Below, piece after piece: positions 1 to 10,250 of a DNA stretch of 41,340 bases. Location of the stretch: the NCBI GenBank assembly GCA_000333855.2, contig CM007317.1:511539-552878 (forward strand), in the 5' to 3' direction. The translations under genes were made by a program, and so were the position numbers. The first letter of the stretch is position 1. Each line of letters starts with the position of its first letter. Below the pieces are notes generated by a model. It saw nothing but the letters and a program-made list of their open reading frames with translations. It was not told where the DNA came from and ran no database searches. Source of the DNA: Endotrypanum monterogeii (Eukaryota; Euglenozoa; Kinetoplastea; Trypanosomatida; Trypanosomatidae).

Positions 1-31
<31 letters not shown>

Positions 32-488
32 TATAGTGCGTGTGTGTGTGTACATCCTTCGATGAAATCTTTCCTTGCACGGTGGGGCACCACAGAACAA
101 AACATATATGAAACAAGAACCCACTTGTGTATACATGTATACATACATGGGTAGCGAGTCAACATTTACGCCTCGTTTTCTGAGGTGTCTTGCATGCATA
201 GTAAAACTTTTTCTGTTTTCTCTGTGCACATCTGCCTCTCCGTATCGTCCTTGTTGCCGTGTGCAACACCGAAGCTTGCTGATCTACTTACCTTTTTAAA
301 ATGTTTTAATTGTTGTCCATTATCCCCGTCTTTCTCATCCCGTTTCTTTTTCTTGCGCATCGTCATCTTTTTTGCTTCCCATCAGTTTCCGGTGCTCCGG
401 TTAGTGGTGCTTTTGCTGCCATCCAAGAAAAAGTAGATGTGGCCTGCAATTGTCTTAGCCATCTGAGCTTATATATATTATATATATA
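1..488. other. intergenic DNA upstream of the kinase gene
   Basis: The window opens inside a (TA)n tract (1-28) followed by a short GT run. The rest is mixed-sequence spacer with scattered pyrimidine runs. Only short, overlapping frames are present and none has a coding-like composition. It is probably the 3' UTR or spacer of a gene outside the window plus the upstream spacer of the kinase. Confidence 0.6.
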
Positions 489-514
489 TTTTTTTTTCTC
501 TCTTTCACCTATAG
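489..514 (+). promoter_or_regulatory. probable trans-splice acceptor of the kinase gene
   Basis: A run of almost pure pyrimidines (489-510) ends in an AG at 513-514, as expected for spliced-leader addition. It would give a 5' UTR of about 204 nt. No ATG occurs between this AG and the proposed start at 719, which supports both the acceptor and the start. Use of this exact AG is inferred. Confidence 0.55.
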
Positions 515-649
515 CTACCTTTTCGTGCATCGCAGCGGGAAACGGCGTGCTGTTGCTCACTTTTTCTCACCCACCTCTACTTGCCTGAGGAGTGTAGCTC
601 CCCTCACTTTTCATACCAGCCTCCTTCACTGCGGTCTCGGTGCTTCGTT

Positions 650-680
<31 letters not shown>
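650..680. repeat. (GT)n(AT)n tract in the predicted 5' UTR of the kinase gene
   Basis: A short GT run leads into AT dinucleotides (657-680) ending 38 nt before the kinase ATG. Translated in the gene's frame it would give an Ile/Tyr repeat, one reason to reject an upstream extension of the protein. Confidence 0.9.
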
Positions 681-683
<3 letters not shown>

Positions 684-718
684 TATATTCATCAGTTTCT
701 CTGCTTCACGTAGACGTA

Positions 719-3700
719 ATGTTGCGTTCTAATGGTTGGTCGAACGGTGCCTCAGTGGATGCAGAGCCGCCCCCCTCACCGCCTCCCCACACCCCTGGTT
801 TTCGTCTAGAGAGCCCCGCGTCTCACCCCTCCATGCCCTCGACAGCCCCAACCCAAATTATAAGCCGCAGCGGATCCTGCCCTCCACCACTCGCCATCGA
901 CGCCAACCTGAGCGGTCCATTTTTGCTCTACGGCCCATCAGGTCGCCTGTCGGGTCGTTTTCAGCCCTCAGATCTCTGGGGTCTACTCATTTCCGAGCAC
1001 ACAACGCTGAACTGCACGTATAGCCAATTAACCGTGCGAGTAGGCCGGGCTGGACACTGCGAGGCGGTCCTGAGTGACCCCCGAGTGAGCAGCACACACT
1101 TCATCATCTCCCTAGAGCTCGAGCCATACGGAGACAGACACCAGAAAATGGTCGGAAACGGAGCAGGTGTCGTTGGTTGCTCCGATGTAAATCTTGCCAA
1201 AGAGAGGATGAATTCTCAGGGCGAGGACCACATGAAACGTGGCGGTGACGGTGTGGTAGCTTTCCTGCTGCCACAATCACAGGACATCTCCGCCGTAGAT
1301 GGGGGTGTGCACACGCACGCCCACGGCGCTATCAACTCTGCCAGGGGAGGCCATGAGAACAACAGCTCTCCTGATTTGACTTTATCACCCTCACTAGCCA
1401 ACCCAGCTATCACCCAACCATGGGGGAAGTGGACTGACGAGGGGGCTACTGCCACCGCTGAGACTCATCTTGTAGGGGAAAGTTTGCGCAGCACAAGCTT
1501 ATTGTTAGGGACACCACTGCCTTGTTGGCGTGTGCGTCGCGTCCTACTCACAGATTGCAGCGCTAACGGCACCTACGTCAACAACAAACTTGTTGGCCGC
1601 GGTCAAAGCTGCGAATTGCACTACGGCGATGACATCAGCATTGTAAGGGTACCGGAAAAGAAACGCTCGCATCACCGCTCCCTTACACCAACAGACTTGA
1701 GTAGCGAGGAGGATGAGGGGCGACACGATACGAGGGAGGATACTGGTTGCTTTCTGCAAAGCGAGCACAACCCAACAATGCAACGCAAGGCCGATACGGC
1801 CTCGACGTCATCCCACATGGGGGACTTGGATCATATGCCATACGGCAAGCCCCCCAGCGGGGGCGCGGATCACAGGGAGGTCGATGTGAACGAGGAAAGC
1901 GGTGCACCGAACAGCAACGACCCTCGCGTAACTCAAATGCTAACGGCTATACTCTCCACGCTCTCGACAAAACACACATACGTGGAGAAATTTTGTTTTC
2001 ACGTTTACCATGCCGAGGAGGTGGGGCGGTGCAGCATGCCCATCATCGATCCCCACGAGCTTGCAGTCTCACAGAAGGCAGTGTCGATGGTGAGAGAGGC
2101 AGAAATACAGGAGAAGAGGTACGATACACAGAAATGCGGCCACGTAGTGCTCGAACCAAGCGACGGTAATGGTGGCTGTCGCGTGCCGCACAGTAAGTGG
2201 GTGCGCTTCCCTGACAATCCAGTGACCGCTTTCGAGCTACCACTGCAAGACACCGACGCCGATGCTGCGGCCTCGCCACCTGTGTCGCCTTCCTCCTTGC
2301 CGAATCGTGGACGACGCAGCTCCCTCTCCATGTCCTCCCTCCCTCCTCTTGCCCCGGTTCTGAATGACGCCGCCGTCACCGCGGTTTGCACGGTAAACAC
2401 CAGCGCACTCTCCCGCGCCTCCAGTAGGGACTCGCCGAAAACGCTTTCTACGGTGATTACCCCACATAACCTCCTCCAGCCCCGTTCGTCTATCCGAAAG
2501 AGTTTTATCGCCCCGATCACTCTCCCAGACGACGATGAGTCAGTGGCCCCGCGGAGTGGAACTATGCAGGGCACTGCTACCGCTCCCACTTCATCGATTC
2601 TATTTCACGAGAATATTGAGATCAGCCCTGCAGCGCCAGGGAAACCGGTGGTGCGGCATGCGCTCTCCACACGTCGGGGGAGCAGTGCCGCCAGCAACCG
2701 AACAGCCAACAGCTTCGGCACAGTCAGTGCAGTCATGAGCGACATTCCCGCCGACATTCCCATTCGCTATGCAGTGCTGCCGCTGCGTCATTTGCAGTGG
2801 GGTGGGCGCATCGGCTTCGGTGCAAGCGGGGATGTGTTCATGGGGATCGATGTCGCGACTGCAACGGTGATCGCCATCAAAGTGTTGAAGGAAAGCTCCC
2901 TTTTTCAGTCCTCATCACCCATTGGCGCGTCGGTCCCGAAGAGTGGCGGTCCGGAAAGGGCGACAAAGCCATCGATCCAGGGTGACGCCACGATTCTCAC
3001 CTTGTCGGATGTTAGTCTGGGAAACGGTACTTTACAACTCACCCACACGGCGTCTGCAGACTCGACGCTCATTTCCGTTTCCTCGGCCTCCCCAACGACC
3101 GCACTCGCAGACCCGATGGGAGAAACCGATGTCGATGCAGAGTTTGTGAAGCGCACGAGCTCGTCGCCATCGTATAGCACCCTCCTGCCGCGGGGCGACG
3201 ACGCGAACGAGGAGTCTATTCAACTCAGCGACGAGTCTACACAATCGACGCCAGCGCTGGCCCATCAGCTGTCGTCCGCAGCCGCAGATGTGAACAACCC
3301 CACTGTACTAGTCGCCACTCCAACGGCCTGTCACGGTCACATTCAGCCGCCGTTGCATCAGGCACCTCGACCGCAGACGACAGACGAGCACTCGGTCTCC
3401 CCGATCCTCCGCAAGCACCTGCGAGAGATCATTTTCCTGACAACTCTTCAGCACCACCGCATCGTTCGGTTTCTTGGGTTTCAGTTCAGCGACGAGGGTC
3501 GTTTGTGTCTCCTTATGGAGTACGTCGCAGGCGGCACACTGCAGACGCTTGTGAAGAACTTCGGCGTGTTTGAGGAGAACGTGATTCGCCTGTACACACT
3601 GCAGATCCTGGAGGGTTTGGAGTACTTGAATCGCAAGGGCGTCATACACGGCGACCTGAAGAGTGCGAATATTCTTGTATCGGAGCAGGGAAGTGTGAAG

Positions 3701-6700
3701 TTGACGGACTTCGGCACGAGTCGCTTCCTGAGCGCATGTGCAACCGCAAAGAAGACGAGATCGGGGAGAAAACCCAGCATCGACAAGAAGGACCAGCCGA
3801 GTGAAGTAAGCCGATGGGACCGGTCTCCAGAGATTCTCCACATTCCCTCCGATGAAGCGCACCAACATCGTAGTCAAGGCAACTTATCTGGCGGTGATGC
3901 CGCGGGGGGAGGGGAGAAGAAGGAAGACGGTGAAACTGAGGACGGTTCCATGGACAACCCGGAAAGGTGCGGAGGCACGAGTACTTCTGGCAGTGACGAG
4001 GATTGCCATACTGAAGACGCGGGAAGTGCTGAAAGCAGCTCCGAGGAGGATGATCCCGCGCAACGTGTGCTCTGCGGCACACCGCTCTACATGAGCCCCG
4101 AGTTGATTCGCACCCAGGAGCCATCTTTCGCCTCAGACATGTGGGCATTGGGCTGCGTTGTGTATGAGATGGCCACCGGCGGTATTCTACCTTGGCGGTC
4201 GGTGCACAACTCGAGTGCACAGGCTGTCATTTGGTATATTGGCAAGCGGGATGGGGACAGCGAGGGTCCCTCGATGGATGACGTCTATATTCAGAGGGAG
4301 CGGCTCAACCGTGCCAGCGCTGATCCGTCACCGCACGAAACACTCGGCGACACCGCCAACGAGGGAAGGGCAGGGAACACCAGCGGTAAAGGCCGCTGGG
4401 ATCGCACTCCATCTCCTATGTTGTTAGATCTCCTGCAGTGTACCCTGCACATCAATCCATCCCTGCGCCCTACCCCAGCCGAGCTTCTTCAGCATCCCTT
4501 CATTCGTAATGAAGCTTCCGAAGAAGCGCTTGAGCGGTGGCACGCCGCAGTCGAGGCGAATCGCCGTTCCGTTACACCGGCGATCAGGCACCGCGGCGAC
4601 GCTGACAAGGAGGTGATGTCGCACTACAAAATGCAGGTTGAACGCAGCGCCGCTACAAAGAGTGCGTCGACATCGGTGCGTCACAGCGCAGGCAGCACAT
4701 TCGATTCAGTCGTCGGAGTGGCGGGCAGTAGATGCAAAAGTCTCTCGGAAGATCGCCTATCGCACGCTCGCGCCTCGCTCTCCCCTTCGCGCATGTCGCC
4801 ATCGCAGCAGATAACTCATGTGAAAGATCTGGACGACGAAACTCCCACCAGACTAGGCACCGACACTTTGCTGAGTCTGGTACCGATGCAGCAACACCCT
4901 CCGCCCCATCACCTGATCCCGCCAGGACAGCCAACGACACTGTCAGCAACGAGATCACTCTTCTACGCCTCTCGTGGGCTGTTGGGAGGTCCTTTGGATG
5001 ACTCGTTGGACATCGTCGAGTCCTCCTCCCTTGTTTCGCCTCCGCCGCCAGAAAGACCATTTGAGCCAGAGGTGATAAAGATGCATTCCTCCGAGAGCCC
5101 CTCTGTTCTTGGTGTCGGCAACCCTGATTCACAGCCGCTCATCTGCGAGCCCCCGCCACGCCCAGAAATGCCGGGACGTCGCGTCAATATTCCTGAGCTG
5201 GCAAGAGGTCAAGCTACTGCCTCTCTAGAATCTCTGTCTGGTGCCTCGTACGGAGCGGCGGCCACGCAGCTGTGGTCACCGCAGAGATTTTCGGCGCCGG
5301 TCGAGCCTTCTGTTTTTCGATCGCATGCTCCAGTCGCTCCTCCTGCAGGTGTGCAACGCTCCAAGCAACATGTGCCCTACACTATACCAGTGGGCCAGAA
5401 AAACGTGAACAGGTCATACCTGCGCCAACATCAACTTTTTCTTAAGCAGAACGAGCTAGAGCGTCGTCGACTCTCATTTCTAGTGCCCCAGGGAGGCAGA
5501 CAGATACGTGGCCGCTTCCGCACCGAGGGGTTGCCGCCACCCCATCAGCACTCAGGAACGCCCAAGTCCTTGACGTCTTCTCAGGCAATTGTCGGAACCG
5601 TAAAGACGTGTCCCCCTAGTTATCAGTATGCGATGCAGCAGCCAGTCTTGGAATATACGCCGGGCTACAGCGACTATAATCCCCAGGTGAACACGCAAAC
5701 GGTCGAAATGCACTTGCCGCCAGGCTTCACGAGTCAGTCACCCCCCCTTCAGCAGCAGAAGGATCGACAGAGCACTAGAGGTGACCGCAACAGGTGGGTG
5801 GCTGGTGCGCAGCTGCAGAACGTTCCTTATAGTCAGCATTCCTTTTCGGAGCAGCCTCGGGGTAACCATGCACATCACAGCAACCGGCGAGAACGCACGC
5901 GACAGGCGACATCCACCATTGCGGTGATCAACACTTCGTCGTCGCAGTACTCCAATAGCCGTAGTCCCGCCTTGGGCAGAAATCCCAACAACGTCAGGGG
6001 CCCTGCCGTGGGTGCATCTACACTCGCGGGTGGTGGCTCTGCACTCACACACACATCGCAGCTACCGCCATCAATGCTAGCCGTGCATTCCGCTACAGGG
6101 GGTTTGACCTTGGAAATGGATAACCTGACGATTTCTTCACCGTTGCTGTCGAGCTGTGATGCATCAGTGACATCTCTACAAATGCAGGGACATGGATACA
6201 TGCACAGCTACAGTAGTGTACCTATGTCCACAGATCAAACCATCTCGACATCACAAAAAAAGAACTCCAAAGGGCCCGTTATTTCTTTTCCATCACACTC
6301 ACAGCACTACCGATCCCCGCAGCTCAGATTCACAGCGACACGCGGCCTCCCCACCGGCAGTGCAGATGTCAACACTTCAGCTCAGCAGGCTTTGCTTATC
6401 AATGCCGGTGAAGTCGAGGAGGCTGGCAGTAGCGCCAACAAGCGGTATTTCCGAGGAGGAAGAATACGAGGCCGGCGCATGTCGTCTTCCCCGAGTCTTC
6501 TCATAAATCAAAAACGCCTTTGCTCTATTCGGCGCACGTCGCCACTACTGAGGCATCATCATCAGCTGGGTTTAGCACGCACGCGCACGCGTGTTTCGGA
6601 TTGTAGCGACCAGCGTCAGCAGCAGCAGCAGCAGCAGCAGTTGCGGCCTTCGAATGAAGAAATTCCAGCGTCAACGCAGCAGGAAGGATCATGCAGCGGA

Positions 6701-6883
6701 GAGCCGCTACACACCGTAAGACCAATGGAGCGAACATCGATCACCCCTGCAACGAGAAAAAAATCGCGCACTCGCACATCATCGCGCATATCAGCGAAGA
6801 CAACAACTCGGCGGAAGCGAGAGAGGCGCTCACGGCAGAAAGGGGTTGAGTTTCTTCCAGAGACAAAAGCACAGCGGCCATGA
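719..6883 (+). CDS. FHA-domain protein kinase, STE11/MEKK-like, with large inserts
   Basis: A predicted 2,054-residue serine/threonine kinase. Residues 105-130 and 270-290 together look like an FHA phosphothreonine-binding domain: G109-R110, S124 and H127, then D279, N283-G284-T285 and V287-N288. The two halves are separated by about 134 residues. The kinase domain spans about 690-1265: glycine loop G699-F-G701-A-S-G704, Lys721 in AIK, Glu903 in helix C, catalytic loop H977-G-D979-L-K981 with N984, D997-F-G, GTP at 1120-1122, S-P-E1128, D1140-x-W1142 and Arg1250. Inserts lie at about 727-893, 1005-1113 (acidic, Ser-rich) and 1160-1232. The catalytic loop reads HGD, not HRD, so this is a non-RD kinase. 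The tail (1266-2054) is low-complexity, with eight Gln at 1967-1974 and basic RGG-like stretches. The start is the first ATG after the predicted acceptor; the frame is open upstream to 581 but has no ATG there. The closest family by motif is STE11; substrate and location are unknown. Confidence 0.93.
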   Translation: MLRSNGWSNGASVDAEPPPSPPPHTPGFRLESPASHPSMPSTAPTQIISRSGSCPPPLAIDANLSGPFLLYGPSGRLSGRFQPSDLWGLLISEHTTLNCTYSQLTVRVGRAGHCEAVLSDPRVSSTHFIISLELEPYGDRHQKMVGNGAGVVGCSDVNLAKERMNSQGEDHMKRGGDGVVAFLLPQSQDISAVDGGVHTHAHGAINSARGGHENNSSPDLTLSPSLANPAITQPWGKWTDEGATATAETHLVGESLRSTSLLLGTPLPCWRVRRVLLTDCSANGTYVNNKLVGRGQSCELHYGDDISIVRVPEKKRSHHRSLTPTDLSSEEDEGRHDTREDTGCFLQSEHNPTMQRKADTASTSSHMGDLDHMPYGKPPSGGADHREVDVNEESGAPNSNDPRVTQMLTAILSTLSTKHTYVEKFCFHVYHAEEVGRCSMPIIDPHELAVSQKAVSMVREAEIQEKRYDTQKCGHVVLEPSDGNGGCRVPHSKWVRFPDNPVTAFELPLQDTDADAAASPPVSPSSLPNRGRRSSLSMSSLPPLAPVLNDAAVTAVCTVNTSALSRASSRDSPKTLSTVITPHNLLQPRSSIRKSFIAPITLPDDDESVAPRSGTMQGTATAPTSSILFHENIEISPAAPGKPVVRHALSTRRGSSAASNRTANSFGTVSAVMSDIPADIPIRYAVLPLRHLQWGGRIGFGASGDVFMGIDVATATVIAIKVLKESSLFQSSSPIGASVPKSGGPERATKPSIQGDATILTLSDVSLGNGTLQLTHTASADSTLISVSSASPTTALADPMGETDVDAEFVKRTSSSPSYSTLLPRGDDANEESIQLSDESTQSTPALAHQLSSAAADVNNPTVLVATPTACHGHIQPPLHQAPRPQTTDEHSVSPILRKHLREIIFLTTLQHHRIVRFLGFQFSDEGRLCLLMEYVAGGTLQTLVKNFGVFEENVIRLYTLQILEGLEYLNRKGVIHGDLKSANILVSEQGSVKLTDFGTSRFLSACATAKKTRSGRKPSIDKKDQPSEVSRWDRSPEILHIPSDEAHQHRSQGNLSGGDAAGGGEKKEDGETEDGSMDNPERCGGTSTSGSDEDCHTEDAGSAESSSEEDDPAQRVLCGTPLYMSPELIRTQEPSFASDMWALGCVVYEMATGGILPWRSVHNSSAQAVIWYIGKRDGDSEGPSMDDVYIQRERLNRASADPSPHETLGDTANEGRAGNTSGKGRWDRTPSPMLLDLLQCTLHINPSLRPTPAELLQHPFIRNEASEEALERWHAAVEANRRSVTPAIRHRGDADKEVMSHYKMQVERSAATKSASTSVRHSAGSTFDSVVGVAGSRCKSLSEDRLSHARASLSPSRMSPSQQITHVKDLDDETPTRLGTDTLLSLVPMQQHPPPHHLIPPGQPTTLSATRSLFYASRGLLGGPLDDSLDIVESSSLVSPPPPERPFEPEVIKMHSSESPSVLGVGNPDSQPLICEPPPRPEMPGRRVNIPELARGQATASLESLSGASYGAAATQLWSPQRFSAPVEPSVFRSHAPVAPPAGVQRSKQHVPYTIPVGQKNVNRSYLRQHQLFLKQNELERRRLSFLVPQGGRQIRGRFRTEGLPPPHQHSGTPKSLTSSQAIVGTVKTCPPSYQYAMQQPVLEYTPGYSDYNPQVNTQTVEMHLPPGFTSQSPPLQQQKDRQSTRGDRNRWVAGAQLQNVPYSQHSFSEQPRGNHAHHSNRRERTRQATSTIAVINTSSSQYSNSRSPALGRNPNNVRGPAVGASTLAGGGSALTHTSQLPPSMLAVHSATGGLTLEMDNLTISSPLLSSCDASVTSLQMQGHGYMHSYSSVPMSTDQTISTSQKKNSKGPVISFPSHSQHYRSPQLRFTATRGLPTGSADVNTSAQQALLINAGEVEEAGSSANKRYFRGGRIRGRRMSSSPSLLINQKRLCSIRRTSPLLRHHHQLGLARTRTRVSDCSDQRQQQQQQQQLRPSNEEIPASTQQEGSCSGEPLHTVRPMERTSITPATRKKSRTRTSSRISAKTTTRRKRERRSRQKGVEFLPETKAQRP
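6617..6640 (+). repeat. (CAG)8 coding microsatellite
   Basis: Eight CAG codons encode a pure polyglutamine stretch in the low-complexity tail of the kinase. Uninterrupted CAG makes length variation between strains likely. Confidence 0.95.
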
Positions 6884-7691
6884 GGCGCTCATGCTCAGGA
6901 AGATGGAGTGAGGAGGAGAGGTGCCATGTCATACATGCATCTATCTATATTTTCATATATGTATGTGTGCTGCGTGTTTGTGTCAGTCGATACATGAACA
7001 TCTACATTTACGTTTATATCCATAGGCAACAAACACATCACACATGCAGTTCCATCACCAGCACTCATGTGACCTCTCCCCATTTTTGTTTTCATGACAC
7101 AAGAATAAAATAATAAAAAAACAAGAAAGCAAGGCACACAAAATACGGTCAACCCCACGGCGTAGAGAAAATGCTTTACCGCTCTATAATTGTTGTCATC
7201 ATCATATATATATATATATATATACCCTTCTCTCGTTTCTTGTTGTGGCTGAGAGAGGGAAGGGAGAAAATCGCATGTCCTCACGTATGGGTTCTGCCTG
7301 ATCAAGAGGGGAGAAACACCTGTGCCGCTCTTCAGAGTGCATGCAGCAGTTCTCTGCCTCGCACCAGTAACCAATCAATGCACACGTACAAAAGTATTCT
7401 CCTTTATGCTGTCTATAGCGTTATCTTTTTTCCATCGGGCCTCCAATGCTCTCTGCTGCGCCATTACGGTCTCCCTCCTCCTCCATACATCCGTACACAC
7501 ACCGACACACACATAAATAAATAAGCATATATATGTATATATGTAGAGAGGGATAGGTGGATATACAACACATCTGATCCTTTTAACGTGGCTACACATA
7601 CTCATTAGTGAACCCTCTAACATCCCACCGTTTCACTTCATTTGACTTGTCTGGACTAACGACAAGGCACTGTCGCTTTCGCTCGTGTTGA
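6884..7691. other. spacer between kinase and ATG16-like gene
   Basis: About 0.8 kb that should hold the kinase 3' UTR and the downstream gene's processing signals. It contains A-rich DNA (about 7105-7140), a (TA)n tract at 7204-7224 and a pyrimidine-rich stretch near 7428-7490 that ends in CA-rich sequence and could drive an alternative acceptor. No coding-like frame is seen. Confidence 0.6.
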
Positions 7692-7717
7692 CTTTTTTTT
7701 TTCCATCTGCCATGCAG
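7692..7717 (+). promoter_or_regulatory. pyrimidine tract and CAG abutting the ATG16-like start
   Basis: A T-rich pyrimidine run (7692-7711, one G) is followed by ATG (7712-7714) and a CAG at 7715-7717, itself followed directly by a second in-frame ATG at 7718. If this CAG is the main acceptor, the mRNA would start at the second ATG with no 5' UTR beyond the spliced leader and lose the first ATG. Otherwise an upstream acceptor must be used. Confidence 0.4.
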
Positions 7718-9481
7718 ATGAATATCTGTGCGACTGCGGCTTCACCCACGTCCGCACCCCCATGGTTGCAGAACATCGAAAATCAGCTTGTCATCCGCAA
7801 CGCGGTGGAGCTGAAGCCTTCACAGCTGATTTTCAACAGCTACACAACGCTCCATGCCTCTGTTCTACATCTCCAACAAGTGGAGGATGAGCGGCAACAA
7901 CTGCGGATGGAGCAAACGCGACTCACAGAGCGGGTCCGCGAGCTCGAGCGAGCTGCAGCCAACTCCTCTCTACAGACATCACGCGAGCGAGAGTTGGAAG
8001 CAAAAAAAGATGTGCTGCAAGATCAACTTCAGCTGTACATGCAGAGGGAGGGTGAGTATTATAAAGGACTATCTGAGATGGGTGCGCTGAAGGAGCAGAA
8101 GGACAAGCTCCAACTCCAAATGAACCAACTGGCTGCTGATCTGGAGCAGCGCACAGCTGAGCTGCAGCTCGTCCACAAGGAATACACGTCCCTCCGAGAC
8201 GAGTACGACCGAGTGCGACTGACCGCTAGTGAGGCAGATCGCTACCAACGCGAACTCAAGGCGGCGAGTGAGAAAATTGGGCAACTGCAGCGCCGCATTT
8301 CGACCTTGGAGGCCGAGCTGATCAAGGTGAGAGGTCGGTTGTCGGCGGACACGCAAATAAAGAGGCCTGCCATCATGGAAGAGGACACGCGCAAAGTTGT
8401 GGAAGAAGGCGGCACATCTTGTCAATCAGCTTTGAGCCCTGCTTGCGTGATCCCTGGCGTCCACGCTGACCCACACGTCACGCATTCATTATATCGCAGC
8501 GGATTAGTGCCCAGTCGCGTCTCCATGATGGTCTCAGATGCGCACAAGGGAAATACGCTGCATGGGCTGTGCGTACTGGATGACGGTAAGCATTTCTTGA
8601 CTTCGGGCACCGACAAGCACATCCGCCTCTGGAATCGTCTAAGTGCGCAGGAAGAAACGCATTTTTCTTCGAACGGTATCGCCCTCTCTTTGGACGCATC
8701 ATCTCACTATCTACTCGCTGGCTGTGCAGATCACGTGGTACGCTTTTGGGATATGAATAGTTTGCGAGTACTGGAGATGACGGGCCACACGGAAAAAGTC
8801 GTTGCAGCGTGCCTCTCCTCTAGTGCCCAGCACGCACTCACTGCAAGCTCGGATAGCACTATCAAGCTTTGGGATGTTTGCCGACGCGAGTCGCTGCGCA
8901 CGTTTCTGTGCCCAAGCACCTGCAACGATGTCACCGTGGCTGGCGACATGGTTTTCTCGGCACACTACAATGGAAAGATAACGCTCTGGGACCGGCGGTC
9001 GGCGACGCGCAGTGGAGAAGTGGTCGCACACCAGCGAGCCGCCACATGTGTGCGTGTGAGCGCAAACGGGCAGCTGTGTGTATCTATGGGTAAAGACAAT
9101 GTTATATCGGCTCGTGACGCTCGCGCGCTCTCTAAGGTTCTCTTCAGTGTTGCGCCAGCGCAGCTCTCCGTGATGATGAGCTGGGCTCGTCTGGCCATCG
9201 ATCCCAGTGGGCAGCTGTGCGCCGTAGGCAGCGGGCGGTCCCCGGACCTCCTCTTGATCCCGCTCAACGGAGGAGGACAGAACAGTACTGAGACATCCAA
9301 GAGCGTGACATCTTCATCGTCAGTGAAGGCTCTGAAGGCGTTGATGCCGAGCTCGCTCTCTTCTAGTCACCAGGGTAGCGTTGAGGCCAAGGGTTCCATA
9401 TTGAGCGTAGCGTGGGGTGCACACGAGGAGGGGCCATTGGTTTCGATCAGTCACGACTGCGGTGTGCAGGTGTGGGAGTGA
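7712..9481 (+). CDS. ATG16-like autophagy protein (coiled coil + WD40)
   Basis: A 589-residue protein. Residues 1-53 are a short N-terminal region with a conserved-looking helix (WLQNIENQL). Residues 54-210 are a long coiled coil rich in Glu, Gln, Leu and Arg. Residues 278-589 are a WD40 propeller with blade ends at 304-308 (IRLWN), 344-347 (RFWD), 384-388 (IKLWD) and 423-427 (ITLWD), a degenerate blade near 464-469, and a final VQVWE at the C-terminus. This order and the total length match ATG16/ATG16L1, which binds the ATG5-ATG12 conjugate and directs lipidation of ATG8 on autophagosomal membranes. The identification rests on architecture; other coiled-coil/WD40 proteins such as Tup1-like repressors are possible. 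An alternative start at 7718 would shorten it by two residues. The gene follows the kinase on the same strand after about 0.8 kb. Confidence 0.85.
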   Translation: MQMNICATAASPTSAPPWLQNIENQLVIRNAVELKPSQLIFNSYTTLHASVLHLQQVEDERQQLRMEQTRLTERVRELERAAANSSLQTSRERELEAKKDVLQDQLQLYMQREGEYYKGLSEMGALKEQKDKLQLQMNQLAADLEQRTAELQLVHKEYTSLRDEYDRVRLTASEADRYQRELKAASEKIGQLQRRISTLEAELIKVRGRLSADTQIKRPAIMEEDTRKVVEEGGTSCQSALSPACVIPGVHADPHVTHSLYRSGLVPSRVSMMVSDAHKGNTLHGLCVLDDGKHFLTSGTDKHIRLWNRLSAQEETHFSSNGIALSLDASSHYLLAGCADHVVRFWDMNSLRVLEMTGHTEKVVAACLSSSAQHALTASSDSTIKLWDVCRRESLRTFLCPSTCNDVTVAGDMVFSAHYNGKITLWDRRSATRSGEVVAHQRAATCVRVSANGQLCVSMGKDNVISARDARALSKVLFSVAPAQLSVMMSWARLAIDPSGQLCAVGSGRSPDLLLIPLNGGGQNSTETSKSVTSSSSVKALKALMPSSLSSSHQGSVEAKGSILSVAWGAHEEGPLVSISHDCGVQVWE

Positions 9482-10217
9482 AGATATATACATATATATA
9501 TATATATATTAAAAAAAAAAAACGTATCCTTGCACGCCCGAAGAGGTCAGGACGGCGCGTGGTCTCGTTAATAAGATGCCTTCTCCGGCACAAGACTACT
9601 TCGCCTATTCTTTTCTCTCGCCCCTGCCCCGCATCTTTCGGTCGAACGGCCTAGTGAGCCCTTCCTATTCGCTTACCCCGCCTCCCCCCCCCCCTTTGCC
9701 GTCGCCATTGCCTGTCGATGCACCGTCATCACACTCTTGCTTTTATCAAAGGGCAGCATTTATTTTCCTGTTCAAAAATGAATCTTACCACTATGCCGCT
9801 GCTTCTCCCTTTATTTTCCTCCTCCAATTGTGTGTGTATACATGTGTGTAGGAGTATGTATCGATTGTTTTTTTCGGAATGGGAATGAGTCTGAAGGGGG
9901 AGAGAGAGGTGAGGATTTTGGCCTCTCCCGGTGCTGAGCCACGACGGTCCCTTGCAGAGACTAGTCTCGCACGTGGATGTCTTCTCGCAAGCAAAAAAAA
10001 AAAAATTGCCCCAACGCTGGACACTGTATGGTGATTCATCATTGCGTGCTGCTGATCAGACAATCAGTTGGTTCACCCCTTTTTTTTTGTTGTTTGATAT
10101 TTATTCCTTCTCGCTCACTCTATCGTTTCTCTATGCCTTTGTCTTCTTTTTTTTTTTGATTACAAATACGAGAATCTCTTAGTGGTATATGTGTGCCGCA
10201 TACATCACAAAAACCGC

Positions 10218-10250
<33 letters not shown>

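Noticed and set aside
581..718. Upstream in-frame extension of the kinase by 46 residues
   Set aside because: It begins with TTG, not ATG, and encodes an Ile/Tyr run from the AT repeat; the first ATG is at 719.
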